Shown one piece after another: positions 7,941-17,292 of a DNA stretch of 64,000 nucleotides. The DNA comes from Chryseobacterium formosum (lineage in GTDB: Bacteria > Bacteroidota > Bacteroidia > Flavobacteriales > Weeksellaceae): positions 186,001 to 250,000 of the forward strand of contig NZ_JAOVZW010000015.1 in the NCBI RefSeq assembly GCF_026460885.1, read 5' to 3'. Made by a program: the position numbers and the translations under genes. The notes beneath the pieces were generated by a model. That model saw nothing but the letters and a program-made list of their open reading frames with translations. It ran no database searches and was not told the origin of the DNA. The stretch's first letter is position 1, and every line of letters begins with the position of its first letter.

Positions 7941-9017
7941 TTAAGGAATCAATTTTTCTTCTTTTAATTTTTCAAATAAATCATAAAAAGATTCTTCCGT
8001 ATTTTGAAACTCAGAAAATCCTGATTTCCTGCTGTTGGTCATATCTGTCATTACTTCAAGCGGTCTTCCTAAATCCAAATCTGTATGCCAGGCTGAAGAT
8101 AATCGGTCTAAATTTTTTTCTTTTAAACCATATTTTTCTGCAATTTCTCTCCAGATTTCATGATTGTTTTGCATTTCATTTTCAAGAGGAATGATTTCGT
8201 TCTCAAAACCTGTAGCTTCAATACCAAAATAATCTGCCAATCTGAACCACAACCATTTCCAGCGGAAAATATCTCCGTTTGTTATGTTAAATGCTTTGTT
8301 TTTCGCTTCTTCTGTTGTTGCTGCCCAAACAAATTGTTTGGCTAAAATTCGCGCGTCTGTAACATCAGAAATTCCGTTCCATTGTGCGGAAGATCCCGGC
8401 CATATAAATTTTCCGCCAGTTTCTTTACAGATGCTTGCATAGATCGCCAAAGTAGTTCCCATATTCATCGCATTCCCCACAGCATGACCAATTACAGTGT
8501 GCGGTCTGTGAATACTCCACGTAAAACCATCTCTTTCGGAAGCGGCATACACCTCATCTTCCTGAGCATAGTAAAAATTGGGCAATGGAAGTCTTGGCTG
8601 TTCTTCTCTCAAAGGAGTTTCCGGTAATTTTCCCTCTTTTGCATACGCTTCAAATGGTCCAAGATAATGTTTCAGTCCTGTAACCAAAGCAACATGCTGC
8701 ACCGATTTTTTTGGAGATAAAAAATCTAAAAGGTTTTTGATCAAAGCACTGTTTACACGAATATTTTCTTCTTCAGTATCATTTCGCATCCATGTTGTGA
8801 AGAAAATGTGCGTTGGAGCAATGTTTTCTAATGCAATTTCTAAACTTTTGAGGTCTAATAAATCTGCTTTTACAGAAATCAATCCTTCTATATTGTTATT
8901 GATATTTCTTGATATTCCGTAAGTTGTCCAGCCTTGAAACAGAAGTTCGTTGGCGAGATTGCTTCCGGTAATTCCGGTGGCACCTACGACTAATGCGATG
9001 TTATTATTGTTTTCCAT
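7941..9017 (-). CDS. SDR-type reductase of the PRISE (progesterone 5-beta-reductase/iridoid synthase-like) family
   Basis: 358 aa, the usual PRISE length. The Rossmann motif GATGITG is at residues 12-18. The family signatures FFTTWMRND, GLKHYLGP (Lys116) and NFYYAQEDEVY (Tyr149/150) are present, followed by WSIHRPHTVIGHAVGN and NGDIFRWKWLW. Plant members reduce activated C=C bonds of enones with NADPH; bacterial members accept small enones, so detoxification of unsaturated carbonyls is plausible. It sits beside a (frameshifted) Crp/Fnr gene. Confidence 0.88.
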   Translation of the reverse strand: MENNNNIALVVGATGITGSNLANELLFQGWTTYGISRNINNNIEGLISVKADLLDLKSLEIALENIAPTHIFFTTWMRNDTEEENIRVNSALIKNLLDFLSPKKSVQHVALVTGLKHYLGPFEAYAKEGKLPETPLREEQPRLPLPNFYYAQEDEVYAASERDGFTWSIHRPHTVIGHAVGNAMNMGTTLAIYASICKETGGKFIWPGSSAQWNGISDVTDARILAKQFVWAATTEEAKNKAFNITNGDIFRWKWLWFRLADYFGIEATGFENEIIPLENEMQNNHEIWREIAEKYGLKEKNLDRLSSAWHTDLDLGRPLEVMTDMTNSRKSGFSEFQNTEESFYDLFEKLKEEKLIP

Positions 9018-9121
9018 ATTGTAAAATTTCTTCTACAAAGTTATGAGGATGAGAATCGAAAACACTTGATCTAAGTCATGAGTTATGGTCAATTTAAAGT
9101 TCAAAATTTAAGATTAAAGAT

Positions 9122-9708
9122 TTAAAGTTGGTTTTTTAAGAGAAGTTTTTTTCGTATTCTGCTCACGGTTTCCGGAGCCAAGCCCAAAAATGAAGCAATC
9201 AGATTGTGTGGAATTCTTTTGATCATTTCGGGATTTTTCTGAGCCAATTCGAGGTATTTTTCCTCTGCTGTATAGCTGTTTGAAGCAATTAAACGATAAT
9301 CTTTGGTTACCAGACTGTTCTGATACAGAATCCTGAAATATCGATCCATCACAGGAATTTCAAGCATCATTTTTTCATAATCTTCGAGACTGATCATTAA
9401 CAATTCGGTTTCTTCCACCGCATCAATATTCAAAACTGCTTTTTCCTGATTGATAAAACTTTTAAAATCTGAAATCCACCATCCTTCAAAAGCAAACATG
9501 TTGATGTTTTGACCACCTTTTTCATCATTAAAATAAGATTTGAGCAAACCTTTACTAACGAACGAAAGACATTTACAGACATCACCTCCTGCAATAAAAA
9601 CTCTTTTTTCTTCAATTTTTTAATCGAAAAAAAAGACAGCAAATCATTTTTTTCTTCTTCGGTAAGATTAACTTTATTTTGAATATGAGAAATGAGGATG
9701 TCAAACAT
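9122..9708 (-). pseudogene. Crp/Fnr-family regulator disrupted by a one-base deletion
   Basis: Two overlapping reading frames together give one Crp/Fnr protein. The N-terminal part (MFDILISHIQNKVNLTEEEK to FLLQE) is in one frame. The rest (LLKSYFNDEKGG, FAFEGWWISD and the helix-turn-helix IASFLGLAPETVSRIRKKL) is in the next. Adding one C to the CC at 9585-9586 (plus strand) joins them into QEGDVCKCLSFVSKGLLKSY and gives a normal 195-aa protein. The site is a short homopolymer, so either recent decay or a sequencing error is possible. It is paralogous to the intact regulator at 3986-4594. Confidence 0.88.
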
Positions 9709-9813
9709 TTAGAAAATTATAAAACAAAATTAAGGTTTCTTCAAAGACGTTTTGAAATCATACAAATTGATTTCAAAACTTTCAATTTTGGTTCGGTCAC
9801 TTATCATACTGCA

Positions 9814-10203
9814 TTAAAGTTGTTTTTCATCGGGACTGTAATTTAAATAAAACCACAACAGCGCAAATAGATACAAAGAATGGAGTAGTTGTGCTTCAAT
9901 CGCCGACCAGTTTTCAATAGAACTGCTTCCAAAAATCAGAATACTCATCAATGCGATTGCAGAATATATCGTTAATTTTGGTTTAAAACCAATCAACAGA
10001 GAAATCCCTACAATTGCCTCTAAAAATGGTAAAATATATCCAAAAGGTATAATCAAAACTTCAGGAATTGCCGATTTTTCCATAGATTTTACCATTCCTT
10101 CCGTGAAGGCTTGGAGTTTGGGAAGTCTTACCAATCCGTGTCCTGCCAATGAGATTGCGATTGGAAGTTTTAAAAAGAAAAATACGGTTTTAAAGTCTTT
10201 CAT
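9814..10203 (-). CDS. DoxX-family membrane protein
   Basis: 129 aa with four hydrophobic helices and the DoxX-like pattern (SLAGHGLVRLPKL near the N-terminus, LPFLEAIVGISLLIG in the middle). DoxX-like proteins are often linked to redox or thiol stress, but their biochemistry is poorly known. It is the last gene of a four-gene minus-strand operon and follows the 3-hydroxyisobutyrate-dehydrogenase-like gene by 23 bases. Confidence 0.85.
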   Translation of the reverse strand: MKDFKTVFFFLKLPIAISLAGHGLVRLPKLQAFTEGMVKSMEKSAIPEVLIIPFGYILPFLEAIVGISLLIGFKPKLTIYSAIALMSILIFGSSSIENWSAIEAQLLHSLYLFALLWFYLNYSPDEKQL

Positions 10204-10226
10204 GTTTTCGATTTTTGGATGGAAGT

Positions 10227-11075
10227 TTATTTCTTTTTCAGAGAATTAATAATTCCGATTACATCATCTTTCCCGAAACCTTCATTTTGTGCAGACTGAT
10301 AAGTTTCAATTAACGTCTGAGCCAAAGGAAAATCTGCACCTGCATCTTTAGCCAGTAGAATATCTTTTAACATTAAATCCAAAGAAAATGCAGGCTTGTA
10401 ATCTTCTTCAATCAATAATGGAGTTTTTACCTTTGTAGCACCGCTTCCGCTTGCACTTTCGTTGATGATTTCGAGCATGTCTTTTCTTTCAATCCCCAAT
10501 TTATCCGACAACAAAATGGTTTCTGCCAAACCCTGATACAATGTGGAAATAAAATAATTGACCGATAATTTTGCCGCCAGACCTTTTCCGTTTTTGCCTA
10601 AATGTTTAATCTGCTTTCCCATTTTTTGTAAATAAGGTACAGCTCTTTCAACATCTTTTTCTTCACCACCGACCATGATAATCAAAGTTCCTTCTGCTGC
10701 GGGTTTTGTACTTCCGGCAACCGGAGCATCGATAAAAGAGGCTTCTTTAATCTTTACGGCATTCCCGATTTCAGTGGAGATTTCCGGAGAAACCGTACTC
10801 ATATCAACAAAGAGTTTTCCGGTAATATTTTGTTTTAAAATGTCTTCAAAAACAGCTTTCAGAGCTTTATCATTGGTCAGCATCGTGAAAATTATATCAC
10901 TGTTTTCAACCAGATCTTTCAGGCTTTCTGCAACCTTTGATTTAGCTTTAAAATCTTCAGCTTTTTCAATAGTTCTGTTGTAAACTGTCAAAGGAAAACC
11001 TGCGTTCTCAAGATTTTTCGCCATCGGATGTCCCATATTACCCAAACCGATAAATCCTATTTTTTCTATGCTCAT
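10227..11075 (-). CDS. NAD(P)-dependent beta-hydroxyacid dehydrogenase (3-hydroxyisobutyrate dehydrogenase family)
   Basis: 282 aa. The dinucleotide-binding motif GLGNMG (residues 10-15) starts the Rossmann domain. The substrate motif is DAPVAGSTKPAAEGTL, and the predicted catalytic lysine is Lys169 in GKGLAAKLSVN. The C-terminal helical domain is complete. Members act on 3-hydroxyisobutyrate, tartronate semialdehyde or succinic semialdehyde-like substrates; which applies is not clear. It sits in an operon with an aldo/keto reductase, DUF3861 and DoxX, suggesting carbonyl metabolism or stress. Confidence 0.92.
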   Translation of the reverse strand: MSIEKIGFIGLGNMGHPMAKNLENAGFPLTVYNRTIEKAEDFKAKSKVAESLKDLVENSDIIFTMLTNDKALKAVFEDILKQNITGKLFVDMSTVSPEISTEIGNAVKIKEASFIDAPVAGSTKPAAEGTLIIMVGGEEKDVERAVPYLQKMGKQIKHLGKNGKGLAAKLSVNYFISTLYQGLAETILLSDKLGIERKDMLEIINESASGSGATKVKTPLLIEEDYKPAFSLDLMLKDILLAKDAGADFPLAQTLIETYQSAQNEGFGKDDVIGIINSLKKK

Positions 11076-11092
11076 ATTTTAATTGATATAAA

Positions 11093-11383
11093 TTAATAAC
11101 TTTTAAGTTTTTTCATAAAATCTGAAATTGCCGGATTCAAATCTTCAAAAAGTGGATGTTTTCTGTTTTTGATCATCACCTCTGTGAACAGTTTTAATCC
11201 TACACTAAATTCATTTACAGTGTTTTCGTCTTCAAAAATATTTTTAGATTGTACGACTTCAAAAATTTTGAATAGATCATCGTGATTTTCAAAATCAAAA
11301 GTTAATTGTTTTTCAGCTGAAGAACCGTCTTTTAAACTTAATTCTTTTAGATTTAACTGGTATTTATTATTTCTTTTTTCCAT
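11093..11383 (-). CDS. DUF3861-type small protein
   Basis: 96 aa, no signal peptide or membrane segment. The pattern YQLNLKELSLKDGSS, LTFDFENHDDLFKI and a C-terminal LNPAISDFMKKLK agrees with DUF3861, which I recognise with moderate confidence. Function is unknown. It lies two bases from the upstream aldo/keto reductase and 17 bases from the downstream dehydrogenase, so it is clearly operonic. Confidence 0.75.
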   Translation of the reverse strand: MEKRNNKYQLNLKELSLKDGSSAEKQLTFDFENHDDLFKIFEVVQSKNIFEDENTVNEFSVGLKLFTEVMIKNRKHPLFEDLNPAISDFMKKLKSY

Positions 11384-11385
11384 TT

Positions 11386-12507
11386 TTAAACTTTAGGAAC
11401 AGGTGCATTTTCTTCGATTAATTTTTCTTTTTTTAGCTCTTTCCAGAAATCAGCAGGAATTTTTGCGTTGAAGGAAGCCGCATTTTCCTGAGCCTGTTTT
11501 ACCGTATGAGCTCCCGGAATTACGCCTGAAACAACATCCGGAGCCGCTGCAAATTGTAAAGCCGCTGTTCTTAAATCAACTTTATGATTGTTGGCAACTC
11601 TTTGTAATGAAGCTAATTTTTCTTTAACTCCGCTTGGAAAATCTCCGGCATACAAATACCGGTCTTTACCTGAAAGAAAACCTGCACACAAAGGTGCACC
11701 AACGACAATTGAAATGTCCTTTTCGGCAGCTTTCGGGAAAACTTTATTGAGATCATCTTTGTGATGAATCAGAGAATACTGGCACGCGGAAAGGAAAATA
11801 TCAGGATCTGAAACTTCTATGGCTTTTAAAATAGGCTCAATGGTGTTGACTCCAAATCCCCAACCTTTAATCAAGCCTTCTTCACGCATTTTGATGAGTT
11901 CAGGCATTGCTCCTTTCGATGCAATATCAAAATACTTCAGCCAATCTCCTTTCATATCTTTATTATCCGGTGACAAATCATGAATGAAGACAATGTCTAA
12001 TGATGCCACGCCTAATCTCTGCAAGCTGTCTTCAACACTTTTTCTTGCTCCTGCTGCGGTGTAATCATATTCGTAAGAAAAATTAAGTTTGCCTTTCCAT
12101 AAACCGTCTAATTTGAAATCATCATGAGGTTTCAGAATTCTGCCTATTTTCGTAGAAAGTGTGTATTCGTCCCGTTTTTTGTCTTTGAGAAACATTCCCA
12201 TTCTGTGCTCGCTGAGTCCCAAACCGTACCAAGGTGAAGTGTCAAAATATCGAACTCCCGCATTCCACGCAGCTTCTATTGATTGTAAACATTCGATGTT
12301 CGGATTGGCATTGAAGCCGTTTCCTAAAGCAACACCGCCAAAACCAGATTTATATTTGGGTCTGAATCTTTTTCCCAAACCTGTATTTTCAAATTGTTCC
12401 ATAAAATTTTCTTTTAATAATTGTGATGCAAAAGCGGGAACAGCAGAAGATGCCATTAATCCTGCTGCTGCAAGTCCGCTGTTTTTGATAAATGTTCTTC
12501 TTTCCAT
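11386..12507 (-). CDS. Tat-exported aldo/keto reductase
   Basis: 373 aa from the ATG at 12507. A longer frame to 12621 exists, but the 12507 start gives a clean twin-arginine signal (ERRTFIKNSGLAAAGLMASS), so the enzyme is probably folded with its cofactor and sent to the periplasm. The mature part is an AKR barrel close to D-threo-aldose 1-dehydrogenases: FGGVALGN, FDTSPWYGLGLSEHRMG (Asp and Tyr of the tetrad), STKIG (Lys) and VFIHD (His). It is the first gene of the operon with DUF3861, a dehydrogenase and DoxX. Confidence 0.9.
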   Translation of the reverse strand: MERRTFIKNSGLAAAGLMASSAVPAFASQLLKENFMEQFENTGLGKRFRPKYKSGFGGVALGNGFNANPNIECLQSIEAAWNAGVRYFDTSPWYGLGLSEHRMGMFLKDKKRDEYTLSTKIGRILKPHDDFKLDGLWKGKLNFSYEYDYTAAGARKSVEDSLQRLGVASLDIVFIHDLSPDNKDMKGDWLKYFDIASKGAMPELIKMREEGLIKGWGFGVNTIEPILKAIEVSDPDIFLSACQYSLIHHKDDLNKVFPKAAEKDISIVVGAPLCAGFLSGKDRYLYAGDFPSGVKEKLASLQRVANNHKVDLRTAALQFAAAPDVVSGVIPGAHTVKQAQENAASFNAKIPADFWKELKKEKLIEENAPVPKV

Positions 12508-12726
12508 TTTTAATATTTTGTTGGTGTGATGTTTATTTAAACGCAAAGGGAAACAAGGTTCTTTTTCATACACATTGTTTTTAAGATAAACTAAGCCGCT
12601 TCGCTTATTTACGAAATACAAAAATTGTATTTCTTTCCAAAGTGGAACGTCTTTGTATAACTTTAGATCATCTAAAAGTTTATAATTTCTTTGTCTAGCT
12701 TTGCGTTTACATATATTTTTTAAAAC

Positions 12727-13710
12727 TTAAAAAGCATTGACCAGATCATCAATTGTTTTCAGTTCTTCTTTGCTCAAATTAATATCGATCGCTTTTGCAT
12801 TTTGTACGGCTTGCTCAGCATTTCTTGCTCCTGCCAAAGCAATTGTGATTCCCGGCCTTTCAATTGTCCATCTCAAAACAAGTTGCCCTAAAGAAGCTTG
12901 ATGTTCATCTGCAATTGGTTTAATTTTATCTAAAAGCTGATTGGTTTTATCAATGAAATCCGGCTGAAAATGAGGGAGTTTCGTTCGATGATCACCTTCC
13001 TGAAATGTATAATCAGAAGTAATTTTCCCAGTCAGCAAACCTCTTTCCAAAGGACTGTAAGCCAAGATAGATTTGTTGTTTTCGATACAATATGGAACTG
13101 TCTCTTTTTCAATATTACGATTAACCATACTAAACGGAATCTGATTGGAAACCAATTTTAGCGTTTTTTCAGCTTCTGCCATTTTTTGCGCATTATAATT
13201 ACAAACTCCTGCAAAACGAACTTTTCCTTGCTCAATTAACCTAGAAACCGCCTCGAAAGTTTCGTCGATGGGCGTGGTAGAATCCGGCCAATGAATTTGA
13301 TACAGATCAATATAATCAGTTCCAAGACGTTTCAGGCTTTGCTCACATTCATAGATGATACTTTCTTTTCCGGCATATTTGTACACATCAATGTCTTGTC
13401 CGTCGTTATTTTTGCTGTGCATTGCAAAATCTCCTTTCGCCAAATCCCATCGCATTCCAAACTTCGTTAAAACTTGTACTTTGTCTCGTGAAATCCCTTT
13501 AATAGCTTCGCCAACTATCTCTTCGCTTGTTCCTTGTCCGTAAATAGGAGCGGTATCTATGGAAGTTACACCAACATCATAAGACGCTTTGATCGCTTCA
13601 ATTGCTTCATTTCTGTCTGTGCTTCCCCACATCCAACCTCCTGCAGCCCAAGCTCCGAAAGTGATTGCTGATATTTCTAAATCGCTGTTTCCTAATTTTC
13701 TGTATTGCAT
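12727..13710 (-). CDS. Cytosolic aldo/keto reductase
   Basis: 327 aa with no signal. NADPH-dependent AKR barrel: ITFGAWAAGGWMWG, the tetrad residues in IDTAPIYGQG (Asp, Tyr), LTKFG (Lys) and YQIHWPD (His), then the cofactor segment LAGARNAEQAVQN. It resembles general stress AKRs of the YajO/IolS kind. It lies 219 bp upstream of the Tat-exported AKR, which has its own leader. Confidence 0.93.
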   Translation of the reverse strand: MQYRKLGNSDLEISAITFGAWAAGGWMWGSTDRNEAIEAIKASYDVGVTSIDTAPIYGQGTSEEIVGEAIKGISRDKVQVLTKFGMRWDLAKGDFAMHSKNNDGQDIDVYKYAGKESIIYECEQSLKRLGTDYIDLYQIHWPDSTTPIDETFEAVSRLIEQGKVRFAGVCNYNAQKMAEAEKTLKLVSNQIPFSMVNRNIEKETVPYCIENNKSILAYSPLERGLLTGKITSDYTFQEGDHRTKLPHFQPDFIDKTNQLLDKIKPIADEHQASLGQLVLRWTIERPGITIALAGARNAEQAVQNAKAIDINLSKEELKTIDDLVNAF

Positions 13711-13796
13711 AAATTTTATTTTTATTGTGAATTGTCAATGATGAATTGTCAATTTTTTCTGTCACAAAATTCACTATTCACTATTGACCATTGACT

Positions 13797-15155
13797 CTAT
13801 TTTACTTTTTTTCCGGCTTTGTAAACCGAGAATATTTTCTGTGTATTTTTAATATTTTCTGCAGGGTTTGCATCCAAAACAATGAAATCTGCAGTTTTCC
13901 CAACTTCAATCGTTCCGAAATCCTTGTCTATCTTCAAAGCTTTCGCTGAATTTTTTGTAGCTACCGTAATTGCCTGCAAAGGAGTCAATCCGGATTCTGT
14001 CATTAACTGTAATTCCAGATGTTCAGAAAACCCTTGAGCTCTCAACGGCATTGCGCCACTGTCTGTTCCCATCGCTACTAAAATTCCGGAATCGTAAACT
14101 TTTTTCAGATTTTGTTTGGCAATTTCAAATGCTTTCATGTTTAAAGCATAATTGGGAGCATTTTTAATACCGTTCTGATATTTTTCTGAAGTTATCATTT
14201 CGTAAACTCCCGGTTCAAGAGATTTTTTGAAGAATTCGTTGTTGATCCATTCCGGTTTTTTTGCGTAGACGTATGCGTATTCATCCAAAGAAAGTGTAGG
14301 AATATAAATGATATTTTTCACTTTCATCTGAGCCAATGTCGCATCATCAATCACTTCGCTTCTTACGCTGTGTCCGATGACATCTACACCAGCTGCAATG
14401 AGCTGTTTCAAATCTGATAAATAATAAACATGAGCAGCAACCCTCAGATTCTTTCTGTGAGCCTCAGTAATAATCGCTTTATAAATTTCAGGACTAATTT
14501 TCTTTTTAAACTTCCCGTTGAAGTCATCCACCCAAATTTTCACCAATTCAGCATTAATTTTCTTTAAACTGTCAATCTGAGCAGGAATTTCATTCACCGA
14601 TTTTGGTCTGAATACTTTATCCATCGCAAAATCGAGTGGTGGAGCAGCGTTTACAACGCCAAAACCGTACCCCGCAGAATGTATTCTTGCGCCGTCGATT
14701 TCTCCCCTCGCAGATTTCTCTCTCAACCCGCTTTCGAATAGCAAAGGTCGGTCTGTTCCCATCGACATGACATTAAGAACACCATAATCCTGATATTTTT
14801 TGAGTTGAGAAAGTATGTTTTCTTCGGTGTAATTTTCAGGAACTGTCGTTGTCCCTTTTAAAGTTCCTACATGTGAATGGGCAGAAATTAAAGCCGGAAT
14901 TATTGTTTTTCCCTTTAAATCAATCTTTTTTGTATCATCATTAGAAATATCATTTCCGATTTTGGCAATCTTTCCGTTGATAATTAAAACTTTTGTGTTC
15001 GCGATCGGGCTTCCGCCATTTCCGTCAAGCAAGGTTACATTTTCAAGCAGTAGATTGTTAGATTGAGAATCAGCATTTTCTTTTTTATTTTGATTGCACG
15101 AAAATAGTATTGAGGAAACTGCTAAAATTCCTGATATTTTTTTAATAAAACTCAT
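13797..15155 (-). CDS. Amidohydrolase-family lipoprotein
   Basis: 452 aa. A lipoprotein signal ends in LFSC (Cys20). The catalytic domain is of the imidazolonepropionase/prolidase-like amidohydrolase type: metal pair HSH at 93-95 (SAHSHVG), further ligands in AAHVYY and VIGHSVRSE, and the Asp in MGTDSGAMPL. The C-terminal beta sandwich (GTIEVGKTADFIVLDANP) is typical. It is probably a surface or periplasmic hydrolase of a peptide-like or cyclic amide substrate; specificity is unknown. The AraC gene at 15282 is divergent from it. Confidence 0.92.
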   Translation of the reverse strand: MSFIKKISGILAVSSILFSCNQNKKENADSQSNNLLLENVTLLDGNGGSPIANTKVLIINGKIAKIGNDISNDDTKKIDLKGKTIIPALISAHSHVGTLKGTTTVPENYTEENILSQLKKYQDYGVLNVMSMGTDRPLLFESGLREKSARGEIDGARIHSAGYGFGVVNAAPPLDFAMDKVFRPKSVNEIPAQIDSLKKINAELVKIWVDDFNGKFKKKISPEIYKAIITEAHRKNLRVAAHVYYLSDLKQLIAAGVDVIGHSVRSEVIDDATLAQMKVKNIIYIPTLSLDEYAYVYAKKPEWINNEFFKKSLEPGVYEMITSEKYQNGIKNAPNYALNMKAFEIAKQNLKKVYDSGILVAMGTDSGAMPLRAQGFSEHLELQLMTESGLTPLQAITVATKNSAKALKIDKDFGTIEVGKTADFIVLDANPAENIKNTQKIFSVYKAGKKVK

Positions 15156-15281
15156 ATTTAATATTTATTTGGTTGATTCTGAAAGTTATTTTTAGACTTA
15201 AATTAGCACCTCGTACAAAGTTTGTCAATAAAATCAATACATCATTTGTAAAAACCATTTAACAATTTGTAAATTTAAAAC

Positions 15282-16121
15282 ATGAAAAGAAAGCAATTTG
15301 AGCCTTTAGAGATCGACAGTTTTGAAACAACGGTTTACCCTTTTCCTCGACACAGCCACACTTATTATGAATTGGTTTACATTTCAAAAGGAGTAGGCAA
15401 TCACCATGTCAATCAAATTGTTACGCCTTACAAAACCGGTGATTTATATCTGATTTCACCTGATGATGAGCATTTCTTCGAAATCAAAAAATCGACCAAA
15501 TTTTGTTTTATAAAATTTAATGATGCTTATTTTAAAGAAAACAGACATTTATCTCCAGATAATCTCATTATCGCTTCACCATTTGATATGATGCGAAATA
15601 ATATTTTGAAAGAAGAAAAATTGATTTTTGATGAACCGTGCCAAAGTATTCTGCGAAAAACCGTGGAAAATATTTTTCAGTATAATGAATTTCATAGAAT
15701 TTCAGATTCGCCGATTGTTTTTTTTCAAATCCTTTCTCTTTTCGGATTGATTCGTGAAGCCTCATTAAAACTCAATATAAGGATTGATAACGGTGCACCA
15801 CAAAAAGATGACTTAATTTCCTATATTTATCAGAATATTTATTCACCCGAAAAAATTAGGATTAAGAATATATCGGAGCATTTTAACATTTCAAATACCT
15901 ATTTCAGTGCTTATTTTAAAAGGAATTTTGATGTTACTTACCGAAAGTACATCACTGATTATAAATTAAAATTAATTGAAAGAAGAATACAGTCCGGACA
16001 AATGACTATGAAACAAATTGCTTTTGAATTTGGATTCACCGATGAAAGTCATTTAACCAATTATTTTAAAAAACTAAATAAGATGAATCCATCCGATTTT
16101 AAGCTCAAGAACACCGCTTAA
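15282..16121 (+). CDS. AraC-family transcriptional regulator
   Basis: 279 aa. The N-terminal cupin sensor (FPRHSHTYYELVYISKGVG, then YKTGDLYLISPDDEHFFEI) precedes a two-helix-turn-helix DNA-binding domain (IRIKNISEHFNISNTYFSAYFKR and the closing MKQIAFEFGFTDESHLTNYFKK). The sensor type is common in sugar or small-metabolite regulators. It is divergent from the amidohydrolase lipoprotein gene across 126 bp, which it may control. Confidence 0.93.
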   Translation: MKRKQFEPLEIDSFETTVYPFPRHSHTYYELVYISKGVGNHHVNQIVTPYKTGDLYLISPDDEHFFEIKKSTKFCFIKFNDAYFKENRHLSPDNLIIASPFDMMRNNILKEEKLIFDEPCQSILRKTVENIFQYNEFHRISDSPIVFFQILSLFGLIREASLKLNIRIDNGAPQKDDLISYIYQNIYSPEKIRIKNISEHFNISNTYFSAYFKRNFDVTYRKYITDYKLKLIERRIQSGQMTMKQIAFEFGFTDESHLTNYFKKLNKMNPSDFKLKNTA

Positions 16122-16247
16122 AAACAATTTTAAAGAAATGTTTTGGAAATATTTAATCATTTTTGATATTTAAATTATTAACACCTTGGTGAGAATTAAG
16201 TTAAAAAAGAACTACCTTAGCGGTAACTAATAACTAATTTACATATC

Positions 16248-16594
16248 ATGAGACAAGAAAAGATTAAACAGTGCAGTTGTGTGCTCGGGAAAGCCATGTC
16301 GGTTTTGGGGAGCAAATGGAAGCCAATAATTGTATTGGTTTTGAAAGATCAGATCTTAAGATTTGGCGAAATCGCCGAAAGGATTTCCGTAATTTCAAGA
16401 AAGTCCTAAGCAATCAACTTCGAGAAATGGAAGAAGATGATTTAGTAACCCGCCAAGAATTCAAAGAGCTTCCTCCAAGAGTAGAATACACCCTTACAAA
16501 GAAAGGTCTCGCATTGTTGCCTGTTTTAAATTTACTTGAAGAATGGGAAAAAGAATTCGATTTTTCTGAGAAAAAAGCGGATGTAATTGTTTAA
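16248..16594 (+). pseudogene. HxlR-family regulator disrupted by a one-base deletion
   Basis: The ATG at 16248 opens a typical HxlR start (MRQEKIKQCSCVLGKAMSVL, then GSKWKPIIVLVLKD and FGEIAERISVISRK), but the frame stops at a TAA near 16407. The remaining half (VLSNQLREMEEDDLVTRQEF, PPRVEYTLTKKGLALLPVL) continues in the next frame. One extra A in the run at 16400-16402 restores a 115-aa protein. The N-terminal Cys pair is as in redox-sensing HxlR members. It precedes the acetyltransferase gene by 36 bases. Confidence 0.88.
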
Positions 16595-16630
16595 TTTAAA
16601 TCAACTGAAATAAAAGACTTATCAAAATAA

Positions 16631-17257
16631 ATGAGAGAAATAGATATCGAAAGCTGGAATAGAAAGGAACATTTTGAATTTTTCTCAAAGATGAAAAGTC
16701 CGTTTTTCGGATTTACAACTGAGGTTGACTGTACAAAAGCTTACGAAAGAGCTAAAGAACAGGGAGTTTCTTTTTATGCTGTTTATCTCTATAAATCTAT
16801 GGTTGCCATCAATAGTGTAGAAGAATTAAGATTGAGAATCGTTGATGGAAAAGTAATTTTATATGATGAAGTTCACGTGGGAGGCACAATTGGTAGACCC
16901 GATGGAACTTTTGGATTTTCTTTTTTTGAGTATTCTGAAGATTTTGAAATTTTTAATAAAGAACTTCAAAAGGAAGTGAAATCTGTTCAAAACTCTACGG
17001 GATTGGGAATTAGCAACGATGTATTGCCCATTAATCACATCAGGCACACAACAATACCGTGGAAATCTTTCTCTGCGATGCTTCACCCAACCAATTTTGA
17101 CCCGAAAGAATGTATTCCGAAAATCACTTTTGGAAAATTCAATATTCGTGATGGTAAAAAATCTCTTCCGGTTTCAATTGAAGCGCATCACGGTTTGGCA
17201 GATGGAATTCATTTGGCTAAATACTTTGAAGAATTTGAGAGGCAACTAAGTTTATAA
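16631..17257 (+). CDS. CatA-like (chloramphenicol acetyltransferase fold) O-acetyltransferase
   Basis: 208 aa, close to the size of type A CAT trimers. The catalytic motif HHGLADG is at residues 186-192 (HHxxxDG in the family), and PWKSFSAMLHP and KITFGKF are also family-like. Acetyl-CoA dependent O-acetylation of chloramphenicol is possible, but chromosomal homologues in flavobacteria often have other or unknown substrates, so resistance cannot be claimed. It lies 36 bp after the HxlR gene and is probably controlled by it. Confidence 0.88.
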   Translation: MREIDIESWNRKEHFEFFSKMKSPFFGFTTEVDCTKAYERAKEQGVSFYAVYLYKSMVAINSVEELRLRIVDGKVILYDEVHVGGTIGRPDGTFGFSFFEYSEDFEIFNKELQKEVKSVQNSTGLGISNDVLPINHIRHTTIPWKSFSAMLHPTNFDPKECIPKITFGKFNIRDGKKSLPVSIEAHHGLADGIHLAKYFEEFERQLSL

Positions 17258-17263
17258 ACAAAA

Positions 17264-17286
17264 AAATCCTGAGTAAATCAGGATTT
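17264..17286. terminator. Bidirectional terminator between CatA-like and Nudix-regulator genes
   Basis: Perfect 9-bp arms AAATCCTGA and TCAGGATTT with a 5-base loop lie between the convergent stops at 17257 and 17293. A run of A on one side and T on the other allows use from both strands. Confidence 0.8.
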
Positions 17287-17292
17287 CTTTTA

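Noticed and set aside
16631..17257. Proven chloramphenicol resistance gene
   Set aside because: Only the CAT fold and catalytic motif are visible; chromosomal relatives have varied substrates.
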